Below, in pieces: positions 22,966 through 33,537 of a stretch of DNA of 37,146 nucleotides. Source of the DNA: an uncultured Clostridia bacterium (GTDB taxonomy: Bacteria; Bacillota; Clostridia; Oscillospirales; CAG-272); the NCBI GenBank assembly GCA_947586625.1, contig CANPXS010000008.1:1-37146 (forward strand), read 5' to 3'. The notes beneath the pieces were generated by a model. The model ran no database searches and had not been told where the DNA came from. It was given only the letters and a program-made list of their open reading frames with translations. Each line of letters opens with the position of its first letter. Position 1 is the stretch's first letter. Both the position numbers and the translations under genes were made by a program.

Positions 22966-23981
22966 AAATGGAGATGAAATATACTACGCTCGGAAAAACG
23001 GGGCTGCGCGTCTCCCGCATGGGATTCGGCGGCATACCGATACAGCGCGCCGGCATGGACAAAGCGTCCGCGCTGTTCGACGCGCTTGAGCGCGCGGGCA
23101 TCAACTACATAGACACTGCGCGCGGCTACACGGTCAGCGAAAGCTATATCGGTCACGCGTTGCGCGGCCGCCGCGACAGATTTGTGCTCGCGACAAAGAG
23201 CTTTGCGCGCACAAAGGACGCAATGGCAGCCGAGATAGACTTATCGCTGTCTACGCTCGGCGTCGACTATATCGATCTATACCAAATTCACAATCCGTCG
23301 CCGGAGCAGCTTGATGTCGTCGTAGGAGAGGACGGCGCGCTCGAGGCGCTGCTTGCGGCAAAATCGGCGGGCAAGATAGGTCACATCGGACTTACAGCAC
23401 ATTCGCTCGCGGTGTTTGAGCGCGCGCTCGGCTATGACTGGGTCGAAACCATGATGTTCCCGTACAATATCGTCGAGACGCAGGGCGAGGCGCTCATCGA
23501 AGAATGTAAAAAGCGCGATATCGGTTTCATAGCGATGAAGCCGCTCGCGGGCGGCGCGATAACGGACGCGTCGACTGCTCTGAGATTCGTCTCGGTCAAT
23601 GACGGCGTTTCCGTCGTCATTCCCGGTATGGCGGACGAGGCTGAGATCGAGCAGAACGCATGCGCCGTATGCGACGACTCGCTGCTGTCCGCGTCCGAGC
23701 TTGATATGATCGGGGCTGTGCGCGCCACGCTCGGTACGAATTTCTGCCGCAGATGCGGCTACTGTGCGCCGTGTACTGTCGGCATCAACATACCGAGCGT
23801 ATTTCTGTTCGACGGATACCTCACGCGTTATTCGCTCCCCGAGTGGGCGCGCGAGCGCTATGCTACGCTGCCTGTCAAGGCGTCTGCCTGCATCGAATGC
23901 GGCGTGTGCGAGACGCGCTGTCCGTACGAGCTGCCGATACGCAAAATGATGCGCGAAGCGTCGGAAAGGCTCGACAAATAA
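22962..23981 (+). CDS. Aldo/keto reductase with C-terminal 4Fe-4S domain
   Basis: The 339-residue enzyme has an AKR barrel with the catalytic tetrad D51, Y56, K79 and H110 (IDTARGY, LATKS, YQIHN). A C-terminal ferredoxin-like extension carries CRRCGYCAPC and CIECGVCETRCP, enough for two Fe-S clusters. This is the oxidoreductase type widespread in Clostridia, linking NAD(P)H and ferredoxin-like electron transfer; the substrate is unknown. The first ATG (22962) overlaps the lipoprotein stop; the second ATG at 22968 has better spacing from GGGGGTG and may be the true start. Confidence 0.9.
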   Translation: MKMEMKYTTLGKTGLRVSRMGFGGIPIQRAGMDKASALFDALERAGINYIDTARGYTVSESYIGHALRGRRDRFVLATKSFARTKDAMAAEIDLSLSTLGVDYIDLYQIHNPSPEQLDVVVGEDGALEALLAAKSAGKIGHIGLTAHSLAVFERALGYDWVETMMFPYNIVETQGEALIEECKKRDIGFIAMKPLAGGAITDASTALRFVSVNDGVSVVIPGMADEAEIEQNACAVCDDSLLSASELDMIGAVRATLGTNFCRRCGYCAPCTVGINIPSVFLFDGYLTRYSLPEWARERYATLPVKASACIECGVCETRCPYELPIRKMMREASERLDK

Positions 23982-24040
23982 GCTGAAAGTGGTGAACTGC
24001 CTGTGATTTTACATAATTTTTACTCTGCCGGTGGAGGCGA

Positions 24041-25267
24041 ATGCGGGAAATGAAACTCGGACGTTTCGGTCATGCGTTTATTATAGTACTGATCGATCTT
24101 GTCATATTCGCCGTCTGCCTATTATCGTTTTCGTGGTTCCACCACGCGAAACGCATGCTCGCCGACAACGGCGGCGATATCGTCGTCGGACGGCGCGATA
24201 CCGTGTCCGACACCGTCGGTGACAGCGGAAACGATGCAGATACAGATGTCGGCGTCACCTCCGACAGCGTCGATAAAACGGATACGGTGCCTGTGACGGA
24301 TGCCGAAACCGAACCTGCCGTCGATACTGCGCCCTCCGCGCTGCCTCACACGCCTGTCGGGACAGAATCATCAGTGACAGAGACTGTCGAGACGGCGCCG
24401 GTTACAACCGAACCGGTTGAAACGGCGCCGATCACTACCGAACCGGTCGAAACGGAGCCGCCTGTGCCGCAGAACAAGTTCGAGTCCGTGTTCGCACCGG
24501 AGGGGACGATTGAAAAGACCGACACCTCATACCGCAGCCACGACATTTACATAAACATCGACAAGTTCACGGAAAAATATAAGGACTCCGGCGTCGTCTC
24601 GTACTTCGTCATCGACGTATACGTACGCTCGATCGACAACATCTACACAGTCAGCTCCGATTCGCGCTATTTCATGGAGGAGTTGTGTGAGGCAGGCAAC
24701 GCTGTGGCGGCAATAAGCGGCGACTTCTGGTATCAGAACGCCCACATCGCCGTCCGCGGCGGCGAGCTTTTGAAACGGCTCGACAGTGCCGAGAACGACT
24801 TCTGCGTCATGTACGCGGACGGCAGCATGAAATGCTTCCCCGGCTCCGCTCTGCCCGATTTCGAGGTGACGGAGGACGTCTACCAAGTGTGGAACTTTGG
24901 TCCGTCTCTGCTCGACGACGACGGTCACGCGCTCGAATCGTTCGGCACCAAGCGCGACATCGCGGGTCGGAACCCGCGCTCTTCTATCGGCTACTACGAG
25001 CCCGGTCACTACTGCTTCGTCGTCTGCGACGGCAGAGTCCACGTCAACTATAACGGTGAGCGCGTCAAGTCTTACGGCTTCACGCTCCGCGACCTGTCAG
25101 CTCTCTACGAAAGACTCGGCTGCGTGTGCGCCTACAATCTCGACGGCGGCGATTCCGCTTACGCGTACTTCGACGGCGAGGTGATACGTCAGGATTACAG
25201 CCGCGCCCATAGCGACGACGAGGAGCCGCGCAAAATATACGACATAATCTGCATCGGCGAACGATGA
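24041..25267 (+). CDS. Membrane-anchored phosphodiester glycosidase (NAGPA family)
   Basis: The 408-residue protein has an N-terminal transmembrane anchor (about residues 10-32), a long Thr/Glu/Pro linker with repeats of TTEPVETAP (about 60-145), and a C-terminal phosphodiester glycosidase domain (DUF2233/NAGPA). Family landmarks are visible: ISGDFWYQN, GRNPRSSIGYYE and the NLDGGDSAYAYFDG segment. Relatives remove alpha-linked GlcNAc or similar sugars from phosphodiesters; in Firmicutes they are exported and associated with wall polymers. GGTGGAGG precedes the ATG. It lies 59 bases after the aldo/keto reductase and probably in the same operon. Confidence 0.9.
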   Translation: MREMKLGRFGHAFIIVLIDLVIFAVCLLSFSWFHHAKRMLADNGGDIVVGRRDTVSDTVGDSGNDADTDVGVTSDSVDKTDTVPVTDAETEPAVDTAPSALPHTPVGTESSVTETVETAPVTTEPVETAPITTEPVETEPPVPQNKFESVFAPEGTIEKTDTSYRSHDIYINIDKFTEKYKDSGVVSYFVIDVYVRSIDNIYTVSSDSRYFMEELCEAGNAVAAISGDFWYQNAHIAVRGGELLKRLDSAENDFCVMYADGSMKCFPGSALPDFEVTEDVYQVWNFGPSLLDDDGHALESFGTKRDIAGRNPRSSIGYYEPGHYCFVVCDGRVHVNYNGERVKSYGFTLRDLSALYERLGCVCAYNLDGGDSAYAYFDGEVIRQDYSRAHSDDEEPRKIYDIICIGER

Positions 25268-25310
25268 TGTTCGTCTGCATATGAAAAAATACAATATAAA
25301 GGAACATAAA

Positions 25311-26561
25311 ATGAACGCCGACATCGACATAGAAAAACTCACAAAAGAGGCGGAATCGGAGCTCGCGCCGGTCTTCGCGCGGTTCGACGCGATAGCGCAC
25401 GCGCGCACCGCGGACGTTATCGACGCGTTCCGCGCCAACAACATGACCGAGGCGTGTCTATACCCGTCGAGCGGCTACGGCTACTCGGACAAGGGCCGCG
25501 ACACGCTCGAACGCGTTTACGCGGACGTATTCGGATGTGAGTCCGCCATCGTGCGCCACAGCATCGCCAACGGCACGCACGCTATCGCCATCGGGCTATA
25601 CGGACTCCTTCGCCCCGGCGACACGATGCTGTCGGTGACGGGCGCGCCGTACGACACGCTGTCGCATGTGATACACAGCCACGGCGGCGAAGGGTCGCTC
25701 GCCGATTTCGGCATAAACTACGACGAGATCCCGTTAAACAACAGCAAAATAGATTTTTCGTCAGTCGCCGAAAAATTATCGGCAAACGCCAAAATCAAAG
25801 CCGTATACGCGCAGCGTTCGCGCGGCTACGGCGACAGACGCGCGCTCACCGTCGCGGAGCTTGACGAGCTTTGTGACCTTGTGCATTCGCTCTGCGGCGA
25901 CAACGTCTATGTCGTCGTCGACAACTGCTACGGCGAGTTCACCGACTACACGGAGCCGAAGGCGGATCTTTTCATGGGCTCGCTCATCAAAAATCCGGGC
26001 GGAGGGCTTGCGCAGTCGGGCGGCTACATCGCGGGGACCGCGAGAGCCGTCGAGCTTGCGTCGTACAGGCTTACGACGCCGGGCATAGGCGGCGAGGTCG
26101 GCGCGTCGCTCGGTCAGAACCGCAATATGATACAGGGCTTTTTCATGGCGCCGCACACGGTCGCACAGGCGAAAAAGACGATGGCGTTCGCCGCATATGT
26201 GCTTGACGCGCTCGGCTGCGACGTTTCGCCGCGCTGGGACGAGGACCGCTCGGACATAATCGAGACCGTAAAGTTCGGAAATGCCTCTGACATGTGCGCG
26301 TTCTGCCGCGGCATACAGTCCGGCTCCCCCATCGACGCGCAGGTGACGCCCGAGCCGTGGGCGATGCCCGGTTACGAGGACGAGGTCATAATGGCGGCAG
26401 GCACGTTCGTGCAGGGCTCGTCTATCGAGCTGTCCGCCGACGGTCCCGTCCGCCCGCCCTACACAGTCTACATGCAGGGCTCGCTCACGTATGAGGCGGG
26501 CAGGTACGGGATATTGTCTGCCGTGAAGAGCGTTCTGCGCGGAGACGGCGGGGCTGTCTGA
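25311..26561 (+). CDS. Methionine gamma-lyase family protein (YnbB / aluminium resistance type)
   Basis: ATG 25311 has AAAGGA upstream, whereas ATG 25281 has no ribosome site. The 416-residue PLP enzyme belongs to the Met_gamma_lyase (PF06838) family: YPSSGYGYSDKGRDTLE and RHSIANGTHAI near the N-terminus, VVVDNCYGEF for the PLP aspartate, and SLIKNPGGGLAQSGGY with K227 as the probable PLP lysine. Members are annotated as aluminium resistance or cystathionine/methionine lyase-like proteins and probably cleave C-S bonds of sulfur amino acids. Actual substrate is unproven. Confidence 0.9.
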   Translation: MNADIDIEKLTKEAESELAPVFARFDAIAHARTADVIDAFRANNMTEACLYPSSGYGYSDKGRDTLERVYADVFGCESAIVRHSIANGTHAIAIGLYGLLRPGDTMLSVTGAPYDTLSHVIHSHGGEGSLADFGINYDEIPLNNSKIDFSSVAEKLSANAKIKAVYAQRSRGYGDRRALTVAELDELCDLVHSLCGDNVYVVVDNCYGEFTDYTEPKADLFMGSLIKNPGGGLAQSGGYIAGTARAVELASYRLTTPGIGGEVGASLGQNRNMIQGFFMAPHTVAQAKKTMAFAAYVLDALGCDVSPRWDEDRSDIIETVKFGNASDMCAFCRGIQSGSPIDAQVTPEPWAMPGYEDEVIMAAGTFVQGSSIELSADGPVRPPYTVYMQGSLTYEAGRYGILSAVKSVLRGDGGAV

Positions 26562-26598
26562 AAAAAATCATTCAAGCCGTTCCCTGTTCCGCTTTTGA

Positions 26599-26627
26599 TT
26601 GACAAAACCGGGGCAAAGGTTTATAAT
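26599..26627 (+). promoter_or_regulatory. Consensus promoter for the lipoprotein-cysteine desulfurase pair
   Basis: TTGACA (26599-26604), 17-bp spacer, TATAAT (26622-26627), perfect in both boxes; 36 bases before the start. Confidence 0.85.
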
Positions 26628-26662
26628 TACTGTGATTTCAATGCTTTCGGAGATTTTATAAA

Positions 26663-27196
26663 ATGAGAAAAATCGCTCTTATACTTGCGTCGCTGACGAT
26701 TGCGCTGACGATCTCGTCATGCGCGCCGAGAGATACCACTATTCCCGACGGGATGCAGCGCCTGACGAACGAAGTCATCAACTACAACCTCTACGTGCCC
26801 GACGACTGGACGGAATCGGATTCGAACGGCATGATAGGCGCGTTCTGCTCGAACGAGGACCCGACGAACGTCTCCGTTATGGCGTGGAACGTCGACTCGA
26901 CAATGACGCTCGACGCGTGGTGGGAGCAGTACAAAAGCGACATCGAGCTCGTATTCGACGAGGTGACGCTTACCGCGACGGAGCCCGTCACGCTCAAAAC
27001 GACGTCGGGCGGCACCGTCGCGGCGAACAAGTACACGTATACGGCGAAGCTCGGCGAGTACGTGTATCAGTACGTGCAGTGCGCGTGCCTGCATTGGAGC
27101 ATGGTGTATGTCATCACGATAACGACGCAGCCCGACCTCTATGAATCGCACGCCGGGGATATCGAGGACATCATCGGCTACTTCGAGTTTCACTGA
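26663..27196 (+). CDS. PsbP-like hypothetical lipoprotein
   Basis: The 177-residue product has a lipoprotein signal with lipobox ISSC (Cys at residue 20). The mature part runs NYNLYVPDDW, then VSVMAWNVDS, and ends with VYVITITTQPDLYE...IIGYFEF, a layout like the PsbP/DUF1795 fold seen in many clostridial surface lipoproteins (inferred). It is the first gene of a two-gene unit; its stop overlaps the next start (TGATG). It has no obvious role in sulfur chemistry, so the coupling with a cysteine desulfurase may be only transcriptional. Confidence 0.8.
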   Translation: MRKIALILASLTIALTISSCAPRDTTIPDGMQRLTNEVINYNLYVPDDWTESDSNGMIGAFCSNEDPTNVSVMAWNVDSTMTLDAWWEQYKSDIELVFDEVTLTATEPVTLKTTSGGTVAANKYTYTAKLGEYVYQYVQCACLHWSMVYVITITTQPDLYESHAGDIEDIIGYFEFH

Positions 27197-28371
27197 TGGC
27201 GGACGGTATAATTTATCTCGACTGCGCCGCGACGACGAAGCCGTGCCGCGAAGCTGTCGCGGCAATGACGGATGCGCTCGAGCTTACGTGGGGCAATCCG
27301 TCGTCGACGCATAAGGCGGGACTTGACGCGAAGCGCATCGTCGACAACGCGCGCGATACGATATTTTCTTCGCTCGGCGTACCGCCGAACCGCCGCCGCG
27401 CCGACGGCGACGCGCTCATATTCTGCGGCAGCGGCACCGAGGCGAACGATCTTGCGATACTCGGCGTATGCAGGTCGAAAAAGCGGCGCGGGCGCGTTAT
27501 TATATCGGCGGGCGAACATGCGTCCGTATCAAACGCCGCGCACGCTCTCGAGGACGAGGGCTTTGAAGTTATAGAGATACCGACGCGCGGCGGCGCGCTC
27601 GACATGGACGCGCTGCGCGCGTCTGTGACGCCTGACACCGTGCTCGTCAGCATAATGATGGTCAACAGCGAGACGGGCGCGCACTACGACGTCGCGGACG
27701 CGTTCCGCATCGTGCGCAATATCGCGCCGTCCGCGGTGTGCCACGTCGACGCTGTGCAGGGATACATGAAAATACCGTTCACCGTCGACAGCATCGGCGC
27801 CGACCTCTGCACCGTCAGCGCGCACAAGATACACGGACCGAAGGGCATCGGCGCGCTTTATGTGAGCCGGTCAGTCATAAAGTCGCGTTCGCTGTCCCCC
27901 GTCATATTCGGCGGCGGGCAGGAGGGCGGTTACCGCTCGGGCACGCTGAACGTCCCCGCCATCGCCGGCTTCGGCGCAGCTGTCACGTCTGCGTCCGCGA
28001 CGAGGGACGACGACATCAAACGCATGCGCTCTATGCGCACGGAGCTTTCGCAAAGGCTCACAGCTCTCGGCGCGCGTCCGAATCTGCCGCCTGCGTCCGC
28101 GCCTCACATACTGTCGGTCACAATGCCCGACATCAAAAGCGAGACGATGCTCAACTTTCTCTCGTCAAAGGGAATATGCGTTTCGAGCGGATCCGCGTGC
28201 TCGTCACATTCGAAAAACGTCAGCCGCGCGCTTCTCGCGTTCGGACTGCCTGCGCGCGAAGCCGACACGACCGTTCGCGTCAGCATATCGCGCATGACGA
28301 CGCATGACGAGATCGACACGCTCGTCGATGGTGTCGGCGAGGCGCTCGCGCGTCTTGCGAGAATGAAGTAG
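27196..28371 (+). CDS. Cysteine desulfurase (NifS/IscS family)
   Basis: The 391-residue PLP enzyme has the family N-terminus IYLDCAATTKP, a HASVSNAA segment, VCHVDAVQGYMK for the cofactor aspartate, PLP lysine K211 in SAHKIHGPKG, GGQEGGYRSGT, and catalytic C335 in SGSACSSHS. It takes sulfur from cysteine for Fe-S clusters or tRNA thiolation. No scaffold (nifU/iscU) or thiI/mnmA gene follows, so its partner is elsewhere. No good ribosome site precedes the ATG; translation is probably coupled to the lipoprotein via TGATG. Confidence 0.95.
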   Translation: MADGIIYLDCAATTKPCREAVAAMTDALELTWGNPSSTHKAGLDAKRIVDNARDTIFSSLGVPPNRRRADGDALIFCGSGTEANDLAILGVCRSKKRRGRVIISAGEHASVSNAAHALEDEGFEVIEIPTRGGALDMDALRASVTPDTVLVSIMMVNSETGAHYDVADAFRIVRNIAPSAVCHVDAVQGYMKIPFTVDSIGADLCTVSAHKIHGPKGIGALYVSRSVIKSRSLSPVIFGGGQEGGYRSGTLNVPAIAGFGAAVTSASATRDDDIKRMRSMRTELSQRLTALGARPNLPPASAPHILSVTMPDIKSETMLNFLSSKGICVSSGSACSSHSKNVSRALLAFGLPAREADTTVRVSISRMTTHDEIDTLVDGVGEALARLARMK

Positions 28372-28384
28372 GAAAACAGTATAG

Positions 28385-28421
28385 CCGCCCCGACTGTAAA
28401 AGCGTCGCCGGGGCGGTTTTT
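28385..28421 (+). terminator. Intrinsic terminator after the cysteine desulfurase
   Basis: CCGCCCCG (28385-28392) pairs with CGGGGCGG (28409-28416) and TTTTT follows. Confidence 0.8.
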
Positions 28422-28455
28422 AGCTGTACGTTGCGGGTTTGTTGATCCGCGTTGC

Positions 28456-28484
28456 TTGACGAATTTCTATGACCTTGCTATGAT
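28456..28484 (+). promoter_or_regulatory. Promoter of the XRE regulator
   Basis: TTGACG (28456-28461), 17-bp spacer, TATGAT (28479-28484). Confidence 0.65.
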
Positions 28485-28546
28485 TTCAAGTGTGAAAGCG
28501 AGCAATACGGCTTGACACAAAAATGCAGACGCAAAGGAGACTTTCA

Positions 28547-29080
28547 ATGTTTGGCGAGAATTTGAAAACGCTCAGAAAGCAGAAAGGGTTTTCACAGGAG
28601 GAACTGGCGTCAAGACTTCATGTAGTGCGACAGACCGTTTCAAAATGGGAAAAGAATTTATCGGTGCCAGACGCGGACATGCTCGTTCGGTTAGCCGATA
28701 TTCTGGATGTGACCGTGACCGAGCTGCTCGGGGCGAAGATCGACGGTACGGGTGACGCAAACAACATTGCGGAGCAGCTTTCAAGGATCAACGAGCAGCT
28801 TGCGATCAAAAACCGCCGCGCCCGCCGCATCTGGAAAGTGATAGTCATTGTGCTCTCTCTGTTGTTCATTTTTCAGATCTTGGTTTTGCTGCTTCTTCGA
28901 GCCGATGTCACCACATCGGATACGCGGAATGTGACCGTGACCGACATTGAAAAGTATGTTTACGAAACGCGGCAATCAGGTACAAAGCAAACCGACGACT
29001 TCCAAATGCAGCTTGCCGTTCACTCTTATAATTACGATCGCTTCTCAAATCGCCCTCTCGGTTGGGATTTTCCCTCGTGA
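28547..29080 (+). CDS. XRE-family regulator with a transmembrane anchor
   Basis: ATG 28547 has AAAGGAG seven bases upstream and begins directly with the helix-turn-helix, so it is preferred to ATG 28523. The 177-residue product has an XRE HTH (residues 3-57: LRKQKGFSQEELASRL, VRQTVSKWE), a short linker with a possible coiled coil, one transmembrane helix (about 95-118) and an extracellular tail. Such membrane-tethered HTH proteins are common in Clostridia; their signals are unknown. Only 1 of its 11 Ile codons is ATA, unlike its neighbours, suggesting recent acquisition. Confidence 0.85.
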   Translation: MFGENLKTLRKQKGFSQEELASRLHVVRQTVSKWEKNLSVPDADMLVRLADILDVTVTELLGAKIDGTGDANNIAEQLSRINEQLAIKNRRARRIWKVIVIVLSLLFIFQILVLLLLRADVTTSDTRNVTVTDIEKYVYETRQSGTKQTDDFQMQLAVHSYNYDRFSNRPLGWDFPS

Positions 29081-29149
29081 TGCTCTCAATTTTTTGTAAC
29101 ACTTCATTGACAAACCTATAAAAAATCCGCCGTTTTTTTATGAAATCGC

Positions 29150-29178
29150 TTGATGAACGATGATGTTTGTGGTATCAT
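29150..29178 (+). promoter_or_regulatory. Promoter of the M42 peptidase operon
   Basis: TTGATG (29150-29155), 17-bp spacer, TATCAT (29173-29178), 35 bases before the start. Confidence 0.6.
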
Positions 29179-29183
29179 CATAA

Positions 29184-31326
<2,143 letters not shown>

Positions 31327-31342
31327 TTGGAGGATAAAATAT

Positions 31343-32323
31343 ATGTACGAACTGCTCAAAGAGATAATGAAGCCGCTCAGCGTCTCGGGACGCGAGGAGA
31401 GCGTGCGCAAGGTGATAGAAAAGGCTGTCGAGCCGTATGTCGACGAGGTCTACACGGACGCGCTCGGCAACCTCATCGCGCATAAGCGCGGAGGCGAGGG
31501 CTCGCAGAAGCTGATGCTCGCCGCGCACATGGACGAGATCGGATTTTTCGTCACCGACATCGACGACAAGGGCATGATACACTTCTCGAACGCGGGCGGC
31601 ATACGCTTCGACACGACCGCGTACAGCGAGGTCGTGTTCGAAAACGGCACGCGCGGCATACTCGTCGGCAACGACGACGCATCGTCGTTCTCGCTCGATA
31701 CGTGCTACGTCGACATCGGCGCAAAGACGCGCGCGGAGGCGGCGAAAAAGGTAAAGACGGGCGACACGTTCGCGGTCGCGTCCAACATACGCCGTCTGCC
31801 CGGCGGCAGACTCGTCGGCAGACCGTTCGACGACAGAATAGGCTGCGCGATACTCGTCGAGGCTGCGAAGCGCGCCGACGTTTCGCCCTACGACGTCTAC
31901 TACGTATTCACTGTGCAGGAGGAGGTCGGCTGCCGCGGTTCGCGCACGGCGGCGTACGCGATAATGCCCGACATAGCGATAGCGGTCGATATAACAAAGA
32001 CGGGCGACACTCCCGGCGCGCCCAAGATGGCGGTCAAGCTCGGCGGCGGCGCGGGCATCAAGATAAAGGACAACTCCGTTATCTGCGACCCGGCGCTCGT
32101 CGACAAAATGATAGAGGTAGCGAAAGCGCGCGGCGCGAAATATCAGCTTGAGATACTCACGATGGGAGGCACCGACACATCGTCGATGCAGGCGGCGGGA
32201 GCCGGATGCAGCGCGGGCTGCATATCTATCCCGACGCGGTACGCGCACACCCCGCTCGAGATGATAGACTGGGGCGACGTGAACGCGTGCCTCGAGCTGA
32301 CGATAGGCATGATAGAAGGCTGA
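31343..32323 (+). CDS. M42 family metallopeptidase, copy 3
   Basis: The 326-residue product has AAHMDEIGFF, PFDDRIGCAILVE, VQEEVGCRGS, VDITKTGD and TRYAHTPLEM, the canonical M42 metal and catalytic motifs. It resembles copy 2 more than copy 1. TTGGAGG precedes the ATG. It closes the three-gene peptidase operon; the palindrome P5 follows seven bases after its stop. Confidence 0.9.
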   Translation: MYELLKEIMKPLSVSGREESVRKVIEKAVEPYVDEVYTDALGNLIAHKRGGEGSQKLMLAAHMDEIGFFVTDIDDKGMIHFSNAGGIRFDTTAYSEVVFENGTRGILVGNDDASSFSLDTCYVDIGAKTRAEAAKKVKTGDTFAVASNIRRLPGGRLVGRPFDDRIGCAILVEAAKRADVSPYDVYYVFTVQEEVGCRGSRTAAYAIMPDIAIAVDITKTGDTPGAPKMAVKLGGGAGIKIKDNSVICDPALVDKMIEVAKARGAKYQLEILTMGGTDTSSMQAAGAGCSAGCISIPTRYAHTPLEMIDWGDVNACLELTIGMIEG

Positions 32324-32329
32324 CAATGG

Positions 32330-32363
32330 CGGGGAGAATGCTTTTGAAAAGGCGTTCTCCCCG
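32330..32363. repeat. Palindromic element P5 (15-bp stem)
   Basis: CGGGGAGAATGCTTT pairs with AAGGCGTTCTCCCCG, with two G-T pairs. It follows the third M42 gene and is trailed by AGTCTTT-TTC-AAAGAC, a smaller hairpin resembling the flanks of P1 and P3. May act as a terminator. Confidence 0.7.
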
Positions 32364-32407
32364 AGTCTTTTTCAAAGACATCAAGTTTTTTACTTTCGGG
32401 AGAAGGC

Positions 32408-33427
32408 ATGTTTTCAATATCCGAAAAAATGGTACGGAATATCTTATTCGACTTCAGCATAGGCGGCGACGTCTCACGCGTCTCCGAGCTTCAACGGTAC
32501 GACTACGAAAACGACAGCGCAAACCATGTACGACTCATCGTGAAAGCGGAGCTTGCGAACTCGCCGCACGCGTTCGTCCTTCGCTTCGTCTGCGAGGACG
32601 GCGTGACGCGAGAGCTGATAGAGGACCAGTGCCGATTCGCGGACACGATGCGGCAAAACGGCGTCGCGACGCCGAAAAGGTACAGAGCCGGCGGCTCCTT
32701 CACGGAGCAGTACGCGGCGGACAGCTATGACGTGACGGTCACGGTCGAGGACTTCGCCGAAAACGAGATTAAGCTCGTCGACGAGGATATAGCGGAAAAG
32801 ACGGGGCGGCTACTGGCAGAGATGCACAATATTTCGGAGGCGCTCGATCTGCACGTGAAAAACCGTGTGCTCTTTGACCCGCTCGACAAAAACGATTTAT
32901 TCGACGTCGCGGAGTTTATGCGTTACGGCGCGTCGCTCGACGGCGGCGAAAAGGCGATATTTGATAAGATCGTAAGCATGTACGAATATCACATGTGCAT
33001 ACTGTCGCCGTTAGGAGCGCGGCGTCGGTACGCGGTGCAGGGAGATCTCAGCGACTGCAACATGTATACGACGGCAGACGGCAGCGTCGGCGTGTTCGAC
33101 TACAACAACTGCGGCGACAACGAGCTTTTCTGCGACGCTATAATGGAGGGCGTGTTCGTCTCACGGCTAATGGACTACCCGGAGGGCGCCGGCGCAGACT
33201 ATGACGAAAGGCTTCTTTCGTCGTTTCTGCGCGGATACAGAACGGCGCGTGACTTTACGGACGAGGAGCGGGCGCTCTACCCGCATCTATACGCCGTGAT
33301 AAACGCATTTTGGTGGCCCGACAACGTCGACGCGCTCGCCGATGCTGTAAAAAACGGCGACAGGTCTGGGACGCGCGAGGAACTCGAACGCGTCCTTGCG
33401 CGCATTTCCGACATGCGAGCGGTGTGA
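32408..33427 (+). CDS. APH/choline kinase-fold protein with altered catalytic loop
   Basis: The 339-residue product has the fold pattern of aminoglycoside phosphotransferase/choline kinase-like proteins: an N-terminal lobe (about residues 1-110), then a catalytic-loop equivalent Q211-G-D213-L-SDC-N218 and a metal-binding-like segment VFDYNN (D231). In active members the loop reads HGDxxxxN; here His is Gln, but Asp and Asn are retained. It may phosphorylate a small molecule or be a weakened kinase. GGAGAAGG lies before the ATG. No resistance role can be claimed. Confidence 0.75.
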   Translation: MFSISEKMVRNILFDFSIGGDVSRVSELQRYDYENDSANHVRLIVKAELANSPHAFVLRFVCEDGVTRELIEDQCRFADTMRQNGVATPKRYRAGGSFTEQYAADSYDVTVTVEDFAENEIKLVDEDIAEKTGRLLAEMHNISEALDLHVKNRVLFDPLDKNDLFDVAEFMRYGASLDGGEKAIFDKIVSMYEYHMCILSPLGARRRYAVQGDLSDCNMYTTADGSVGVFDYNNCGDNELFCDAIMEGVFVSRLMDYPEGAGADYDERLLSSFLRGYRTARDFTDEERALYPHLYAVINAFWWPDNVDALADAVKNGDRSGTREELERVLARISDMRAV

Positions 33428-33470
33428 GCTGCATCAGTAAAAACTTTACATCAAAACGCGCCGCCGCGCC

Positions 33471-33499
33471 TTGATTTCGCGCCTCGGACTTGATATAAT
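33471..33499 (+). promoter_or_regulatory. Promoter of the second ABC pair
   Basis: TTGATT (33471-33476), 17-bp spacer, TATAAT (33494-33499), 38 bases before the TTG start. Confidence 0.75.
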
Positions 33500-33537
33500 A
33501 TACGAAACGTACAAAACGACCGAGAAGGAGACCTCTA

